A stretch of 64,000 nucleotides of DNA, from NCBI RefSeq assembly GCF_029227915.1, contig NC_079875.1, positions 30,881,501-30,945,500 of the forward strand, read 5' to 3'. The stretch's first letter is position 1; every line of letters starts with the position of its first letter. The translations under genes and the position numbers were made by a program. The notes below the pieces were generated by a model. That model saw nothing but the letters and a program-made list of their open reading frames with translations. It was not told where the DNA came from and did not search any database. This document shows positions 58,230-64,000 of the stretch, one piece after another. Source of the stretch: Hydractinia symbiolongicarpus (lineage: Eukaryota; Cnidaria; Hydrozoa; Anthoathecata; Hydractiniidae).

Positions 58230-58770
58230 TAATGATTAAGCACGTATTGGGTCCTACAGGCACCCAATATGTGAGAGACATTTGAGGATGATTTCTTGCA
58301 CAGAAGGCAACTTTTGTCATTCTCAATTCCCCATCTCACAAGATTGGTTGCAAAGGAAAGGGTGTCGTAGGTTGGCCCTATTATAAAAGCAAGTTAGACA
58401 ATAAAAAATGGCAATAAAAGAATTGTTCTCCAAGATAAACAGGAGCACCACTTTGTCCAATTCCGTTGCAACTGCACAGCTCTAGATGGAAAATATCTTC
58501 CTCGCCTTCTTCAATGATATTTGAAACAACCTTTCGCATAAGTGCTCTTTGGTGGTATGGTCTACGCCAGCCAGATCAGTCTGATGCAAACCTAAAATCT
58601 TTTTGAAATTGAAATGACTATCAGCAGAAAGAACTGCCTCACTAACTTTCCAATTTCCAGCCTTCAAATCTGGAACACCCTTAGACACACAAGGGTCGAC
58701 AGAATCTCTTAGTAAACGATGTCCACTGAGGGGAAGAGGACATGGCGATGACAAGGAATATAAGCAAATG
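58230..58770 (-). pseudogene. RT-type element C-terminal zinc-knuckle remnant, copy 1
   Basis: On the minus strand GVPDLKAGNWKVSEAVLSAD, SHFNFKKILGLHQTDLAG, a stop after KKARKIFSI, then YDTLSFATNLVRWGIENDKS and CLLCKKSSSNVSHILGACRT. The C-x2-C...H-x4-C knuckle after a LPxxxNLxxWG-type stretch is, from memory, the C-terminus of repeated reverse-transcriptase-like proteins of cnidarians. No RT core is present. Confidence 0.5.
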
Positions 58771-58789
58771 TTGGAAATTGAATGATGTT

Positions 58790-58880
58790 GTTTTAGGCAT
58801 TTCCTAATAAATAAGTATAAATAAGGATAGAAGCAGGCAATTTTTCATGAAATAGTTTATGTAAAAATAGATTATTGTGA
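58790..58880 (-). pseudogene. LINE tail cut by duplication junction
   Basis: Same 90 bp as 63167-63257 (FHEKLPASILIYTYLLGNA). In copy 1 the reading frame ends abruptly at the tandem junction, whereas in copy 2 it continues into the LINE. Confidence 0.8.
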
Positions 58881-58884
58881 TTGA

Positions 58885-60458
58885 TTATCATCAATCAAGA
58901 GAAAAAAGTTACAGCAGTTTTGAAAACTTTGCTTGACAACGGTTCCTTGGAAAGAAGATTACATGAAAAACTTAAACCAACTGGGTCAAAGCTAGGAATA
59001 TTATATGGTTTATGTAAAATTCACAAATCTATTGTTAACGGAAGTCCACCTTTTAGGCCCATTTTATCGGCTATCGATACACCCACCTACAATTTGGCTA
59101 AGTTTCTTGTACCACTTTTGGCACCCTTAACAGTTAATGAGTATACTGTTTTCAGCTCTTTTTCCTTTGCTGAAGAAATTAGTAAACAGGACAGTAGTTT
59201 GTTTATGGCTAGCCTAGATGTTGATTCTTTATTTACAAATATTCCTTTGCAATAAACTATAGATATTTGTACTGATTCTTTATTTTCAGAGACTGACCCA
59301 GTCAGTAATTTTTGCAAAAGTGATTTTCGTAAACTCCTCTCTCTGGCCACAGAAAATTCTTATTTCACGTTTGACGGTCAACTATTCAAGCAAGTCGATG
59401 GGGTAGCTATGGGATCACCTCTTGGCCCCAGCCTTGCTAATGCTTTTCTTTCGCACCACGAAAAGACTTGGTTGGATAATTGTCCATCATCCTTTAAGCC
59501 AGTGTATTATAAAAGATATGTTGATGATGTTTTTGTGTTGTTCTCATCTCCTAGCCATTTGCCTCTATTTAAGGACTATCTTAATAGGCAACACATCAAC
59601 ATATCTTTCACGTTTGAGTGCGAGGCCGATAAAACTCTTCCGTTTCTTGACGTATCTGTTTCTCGCAATGAATCGAAGTTTGTTACATCTATCTATAGGA
59701 AGCCTACATTTAGTGGTGTTTACACGAATTACAACAGCTTTTTGCCGGAAGAATATAAAACGGGTTTGATAATGACATTGATTTTTCGGATATTTAAGAT
59801 TGTTTCTGATTTTTCTAGGTTTCACTTAGAAATGCAAGATCTTAGAAACATTCTGTTAAGAAATGGCTACCCGTCAAGTTTGATTGATCAATGCATTAAG
59901 TCTTTTCTCGACAGAATGTTTCAAGATAAGAAAGTTTTCAGTACCGTGCCTAATTTAGAAGTTCTTATTATTTTGCCATATTTGGGTAATATATCGTTGA
60001 AACTGCGAACTCACTTAGTTAAAACATTTGATAAGCATCTTCCGTGCTGTAAGCTTAGGGTTATTTTCAAATCGGGTTGTAGAATTGGCAATTTTTTCCG
60101 GTTTAAGGACCGTGTTTCAAAGGCTCTGCGTTCAAAAGTCGTATATAAATATCAGTGTGATGGCTGCAATGCCATCTATTATGGGAAAACTATGCGACAT
60201 TTGAAAGTTAGAGCCTGCGAACACATGGCCGTTTCTGCCTTGACTGGAAAATCCGTCAAATCTATTAACCCTAGTGCGGTTTTGGAGCATGTTGTTTTCT
60301 GTAAAAATAGACCATCTTTAGATAATTTTTCTATTATCTCCTCCGCATCTAATAATTTTGATTTGGAATTGAAGGAAAGCTTGTTAATCCGTAGGGATAA
60401 GCCAATTCTTAATAGAAATATTGCATCAATGCCATTATTTCTATTTTCAGATAATTGA
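58885..60458 (+). pseudogene. Penelope-like RT + GIY-YIG, copy 2 (same stop)
   Basis: Near-identical to copy 1 and carrying the same TAA (59253-59255) after TNIPLQ. One visible protein change: RRLHENLKP in copy 1 is RRLHEKLKP here. The frame begins at the junction (IINQEKKVTAVLKTLLDNGS), so the first residues of copy 1's frame are lost. Because the stop is shared, it predates the duplication. Confidence 0.93.
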
Positions 60459-60545
60459 CTTGCCCCTACGGAATATTTGATCGTACGATGATATATCGTA
60501 CGATATTTTGTATATAGTGTTGAATTTGTCAATTGTAAATAGCTA

Positions 60546-60583
60546 TACTTGAAAATGGCCGTCGTACGGCCGAAACGTCGTTA
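60546..60583 (+). ncRNA. Hammerhead-like motif, copy 2
   Basis: Identical to the motif at 56168-56205: six-base stem with CGT loop followed by GAAACGTCG, lacking a proper CTGATGA box. The ATCGTACGAT inverted repeat lies just upstream (60480-60504). Confidence 0.4.
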
Positions 60584-60808
60584 AAGAGTTGTGTTCGTTT
60601 TTAGTTCCAAAAGTCTGAACATACACACCAATTCAATCAAGTTACGTCAACATTTTATTCGTTAATGATATATACCGTATTTACTTGAAAAAGCACGTTT
60701 ATACGTGTGAATGTTATAAATTTTGTTAACATTTTTAAAAGAATAATAATACATAAATTGTTGATATTTCTTTTTGAGAAGTTCCTTCTTTGTTTCATTA
60801 TTTTTATG

Positions 60809-60979
60809 GGTAAAAAAGGAAAATTCAAGAAACTCCAATTATTTGAGCCTGAATCTGTTCTTATTTTAGCTTTTGGCCTTGTGACTAAAAAGCATTGGCA
60901 GTTTGCGTTGCAAAGAACTGGAGGCACTTATTACAAAAGCGACATTAAAGATTTAGTCAGAAGCATGATGAAGAAATAA
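60809..60979 (+). CDS. Hypothetical small ORF, copy 2
   Basis: Same 56-residue frame as 56431-56601, unchanged. Unchanged sequence is expected for such a recent duplication and is not evidence for function. Confidence 0.3.
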   Translation, partial: GKKGKFKKLQLFEPESVLILAFGLVTKKHWQFALQRTGGTYYKSDIKDLVRSMMKK

Positions 60980-61562
60980 GACGACGACATTCCTGCATTT
61001 AGGAAATGCGCAATGATATTACCCAAGAGTAAACTTAGGGTTGTAATTATATTTTCTCTAAGTAATCATTTTTTATGGTTAATGAGTAAATTTTAGTCTG
61101 CATAGTTGTTTGAAAAACGGTGTAAAAAAGTTAAAAATAACTGAAATTTGATTATGCGGTATAGCTGTACAGGTTGTTATAAGCGTTGTTGTTACAAAAA
61201 TAATTCGGAATGTCTGCAAATACGAGCAGTGCGCCAAGGTGAGATTTTTTATGTTTATGATAAAATGATGTAAGTTTATGTAATGGAATTACGGAAATAT
61301 TAAAGGATATTTATTAAATTTATTTAGATCATACGCTCTGTCTCTTAAGAACGGTTCTAGGAAAAAAAGAGAAAATCTTGCTGTGGGGTTTTGTGTATAG
61401 GAATGACGTAGAAGAATATGATTTTGAAACTTATTTTACCATTATATTTTTAGATACGAACAGTTTCTAAAAGATTTCATATGTTTATATGGCAAAGCTT
61501 TTGATGAAAACCTTTAGGTGATAATGTGATAAAGACGCTTTTAAAAACTCAACCCTTTGAAT

Positions 61563-61852
61563 TTTTGTGCAAGCGAATCGTCATTGTCGTTTTAAGTGTA
61601 GTGGCCGTATGTCTGAGCATTTAGGTATTTCTGCACCTACAGGTGGTCCCCAGGCCAATGCCGTTTCCGAACATTTGATGTTCTGCAATCACTCTCCAGC
61701 ATCGTATCACAACTTCCCACTACTCGGGAAGAGTTTAATGATTTAAACCTTACTTTGATAGAGTTTATTAATTGAGCGTGACCGTTCTAATTTAAATAAC
61801 CCGGTAAAGTCTGTCTTTAGAATTATTATAATTGTTCTATTCTATAGTTCTA
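61563..61852 (+). pseudogene. Second Penelope GIY-YIG relic, copy 2
   Basis: Copy of the relic at 57185-57475 with the same frameshift and the same EHLGISAPTGG and EHLMFCNHSP blocks. Confidence 0.75.
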
Positions 61853-62606
61853 TAATTTTCTTCCTATTATAACCTATTTTTTATTTTTTTTTATTTTTAT
61901 TTTTTAACATAACTTTGTTTGCCCAATTGCAAGAAAGGCTGAAATCAAAATATTTAAGACTATTCGTCCGATATATAGGGAGTGTGGAAGATGCTTTAAA
62001 AAATGTAGATTGAAAGTACAAAGGCACCGAAATCGATATACGAGATACTATACTGAAGTTGGACAAAGTTGTCACCACTAAATATCAATAGGTTGTGGAA
62101 TATGCAAAGTTTTCGAGGAAGCTTGGTGCTTGTCTCATAGTTTAAGCACTCATTACATCGTAACAAGATTTGCGTTTTACCAATGATAACCCTATGACAG
62201 AAAATTATTTTGAGGGACTTTGCTTAACGTTTGCTTCCTGCTCTCTTAAGGATGTCCTCGAGCTAACAATTCTCTGGATTTGAACGCATTTTTAGAAGAA
62301 TCATTTTACAAGACTTCTTTTAACAATGTGTTTAATATCATTGAATAAAAGACTCCTGGTAAACGTAGGCACGAGTTCCAAGAGGATAATTTTTTTGTTG
62401 ACGGTTGTCATAGAACTTCCGATCAGGAGCTTCCCCAAACTCCTCTATGTAAAAAAGTCACGGAAAAAAAAGGAAGAAAGAATAAAAATAACTTGTGGTT
62501 TGTTGTATTTTTTTGAAGAAACTTGTAGTTTCTAGTACAATAAATTGTATGAACAATAAACATGGGATATGTACTTTGTATTTTTATTGCCATACAAATT
62601 TTTTCT

Positions 62607-63148
62607 TAATGATTAAGCACGTATTGGGTCCTACAGGCACCCAATATGTGAGAGACATTTGAGGATGATTTCTTGCACAGAAGGCAACTTTTGTCATTCT
62701 CAATTCCCCATCTCACAAGATTGGTTGCAAAGGAAAGGGTGTCGTAGGTTGGCCCTATTATAAAAGCAAGTTAGACAATAAAAAATGGCAATAAAAGAAT
62801 TGTTCTCCAAGATAAACAGGAGCACCACTTTGTCCAATTCCGTTGCAACTGCACAGCTCTAGATGGAAAATATCTTCCTCGCCTTCTTCAATGATATTTG
62901 AAACAACCTTTCGCATAAGTGCTCTTTGGTGGTATGGTCTACGCCAGCCAGATCAGTCTGATGCAAACCTAAAATCTTTTTGAAATTGAAATGACTATCA
63001 GCAGAAAGAACTGCCTCACTAACTTTCCAATTTCCAGCCTTCAAATCTGGAACACCCTTAGACACACAAGGGTCGACAGAATCTCTTAGTAAACGATGTC
63101 CACTGAGGGGAAGAGGACATGGCGATGACAAGGAATATAAGCAAATGT
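62607..63148 (-). pseudogene. Zinc-knuckle RT-type remnant, copy 2
   Basis: Copy of 58230-58770, including CLLCKKSSSNVSHILGACRT and the stop after KKARKIFSI. Confidence 0.5.
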
Positions 63149-63169
63149 TGGAAATTGAATGATGTTGTT

Positions 63170-64000
63170 TTAGGCATTTCCTAATAAATAAGTATAAATA
63201 AGGATAGAAGCAGGCAATTTTTCATGAAATAGTTTATGTAAAAATAGATTATTGTGACATTGAACAATAGCAGATAATTTGAGGAGCTCAAGATTACCAT
63301 ACAGGTGACTGGATAATGCTCTTCGAGATTCAAAAGACATGAGTTGAATAGCAAAATTTTGCAAAACAGTAATACGATTATGTTAATCGTATTACTGTTT
63401 GGCTGACCAGTGTGAATGAAAAAATGGCATAGTAAACTAAGCGACGAAGTTTTGCTAAAGCTCCATTGGCCCTCTTGAGCTTGGCAACAGTATCATTGAT
63501 CTGAGACTTTCAGCTAAATCAGAATCTAATAGAACACCAAGATATTTAATACAATTACTAGGCCTTTTACCATTGATAAAAATCCTAAAATCGTAATTAA
63601 GAGGTTTCCGTGCATGTTTAAAAACAATGTACTTAGTTTTATTTTATAGGCATTGAGCCAATGGCAAAGAAGCTTGAGGTCAAATATCATTTATTTGGCC
63701 AGTTGTTTCGAAGATTTACTGAAGTTTAGGAGATTTGTGTCATCAGCAAAGTGATGCACCAAAGAAAAATTAATTGAACAATGCAGGTCGTTAATATAAA
63801 TTAAAAATAAAAGAGGTCCTAAAACAGAGCGATGAGGGACACCATGCCGGATAAGATTACTAGTTGATATATTTCCATTGATGGATACAAACTGTTGACG
63901 TCCTGTTAAGTAAGACTTAAATAGTGAGAGTGGGGTACCACGAATTCCATAGTGAAAAAGCTTTTTAATCAAAATTTCATGATCGACCGCACCAAAAGCC
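63170..64000 (-). pseudogene. LINE reverse transcriptase, runs off right edge
   Basis: Minus strand from the edge: AFGAVDHEILIKKLFHYGIRG, VSINGN, HGVPHRSVLGPLLFLIYIND and LVHHFADDTNLLNFS (FADD active site). A frameshift follows, then KYIVFKHARKPLNYDFRIFI, NGKRPSNCIKYLGVLLDSD, LKRANGALAKLRRLVYYAIF and, after a palindrome, ITVLQNFAIQLMSFESRRAL, LELLKLSAIVQCHNNLFLHK, LFHEKLPASIL. This is the RT palm, thumb and C-terminus of a LINE of the CR1/Rex-like type, different from that at 45-48 kb (FADD against YADD). GVPHRS replaces the usual GVPQGS. Dead by frameshift and an internal deletion near 63400. Confidence 0.85.
63364..63400. repeat. Perfect 17-bp inverted repeat within LINE
   Basis: AAACAGTAATACGATTA, TGT, TAATCGTATTACTGTTT. 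It sits exactly where the LINE protein loses sequence between LVSQT and ITVLQNF, so a short fold-back copy seems to have been made at a deletion point. Confidence 0.9.

Larger units (their letters stand above)
54507..58880 (+). repeat. 4.37-kb tandem unit, copy 1
   Basis: Head-to-tail with 58885-63257, separated by four bases (TTGA). Only scattered single-base changes and few indels are visible (offset 4378 falling to 4377). The unit holds the Penelope RT/EN, a second Penelope endonuclease relic, non-coding DNA, and on the minus strand a zinc-knuckle RT-type remnant and the tail of a LINE. Confidence 0.97.
58885..63257 (+). repeat. 4.37-kb tandem unit, copy 2
   Basis: Second unit of the head-to-tail pair. 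Past 63257 the sequence continues into a LINE, which marks the true original right flank. Confidence 0.97.

Overview
This is an AT-rich eukaryotic window with introns, simple repeats and many decayed transposons. I see no bacterial features such as operons, ribosome binding sites or CRISPR. The repertoire is Tc1, Tigger/pogo, Helitron, L2/CR1-like LINEs, DIRS, Penelope-like elements with GIY-YIG domains, a RAG1-like RING/zinc-finger locus, and HIRAN-, PHD- and THAP-type fragments. From memory of such families this fits a cnidarian, most likely a hydrozoan; the species cannot be fixed from sequence alone. No intact host gene of known function was found. The window reads as a transposon graveyard with a few recent rearrangements.

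Layout. 1-10 kb is a row of DNA-element remnants: Tc1 C-terminus, a foldback MITE, an SF3-type helicase fragment (minus), a PHD-finger pseudogene, a DDE-like remnant, a Tigger/pogo element whose intron carries a HIRAN-type ORF on the opposite strand, and a decayed Helitron Rep/helicase. 10-26 kb is almost gene-free: a tRNA-derived SINE, a spliced-unit repeat on the minus strand, a degenerate ~100-bp tandem array, an orphan THAP exon and a 640-bp inverted-repeat element. 26.5-29.8 kb holds a RAG1-like locus (RAG1-type N-terminal zinc region, RING and zinc finger, then a separate exon resembling the end of the RAG1 core) bracketed by imperfect inverted repeats. 30.2-31.7 kb is an unrecognised multi-exon gene or pseudogene. 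32.4-36.06 kb is a satellite of ~124-bp monomers with higher-order structure.

36-42.4 kb is sparse, with a Penelope fragment at 39.7-40.0 kb. 42.4-52.1 kb is a segmental duplication of ~2.4 kb. One copy is split by a 3.1-kb LINE and the other preserves the empty insertion site. The same 124-bp satellite appears here in reverse orientation. 52.1-54.1 kb is a truncated DIRS element (Gag and reverse transcriptase). 54.5-63.26 kb is a near-identical head-to-tail duplication of a 4.37-kb unit with a Penelope-like RT/GIY-YIG gene. The window ends inside another LINE on the minus strand whose 3' part is cut by the duplication junction.

Several otherwise convincing reading frames are broken at runs of A (pogo, RAG1-like, the 30-kb gene, DIRS Gag). 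Homopolymer errors or polymorphism should therefore be excluded before these genes are declared dead.
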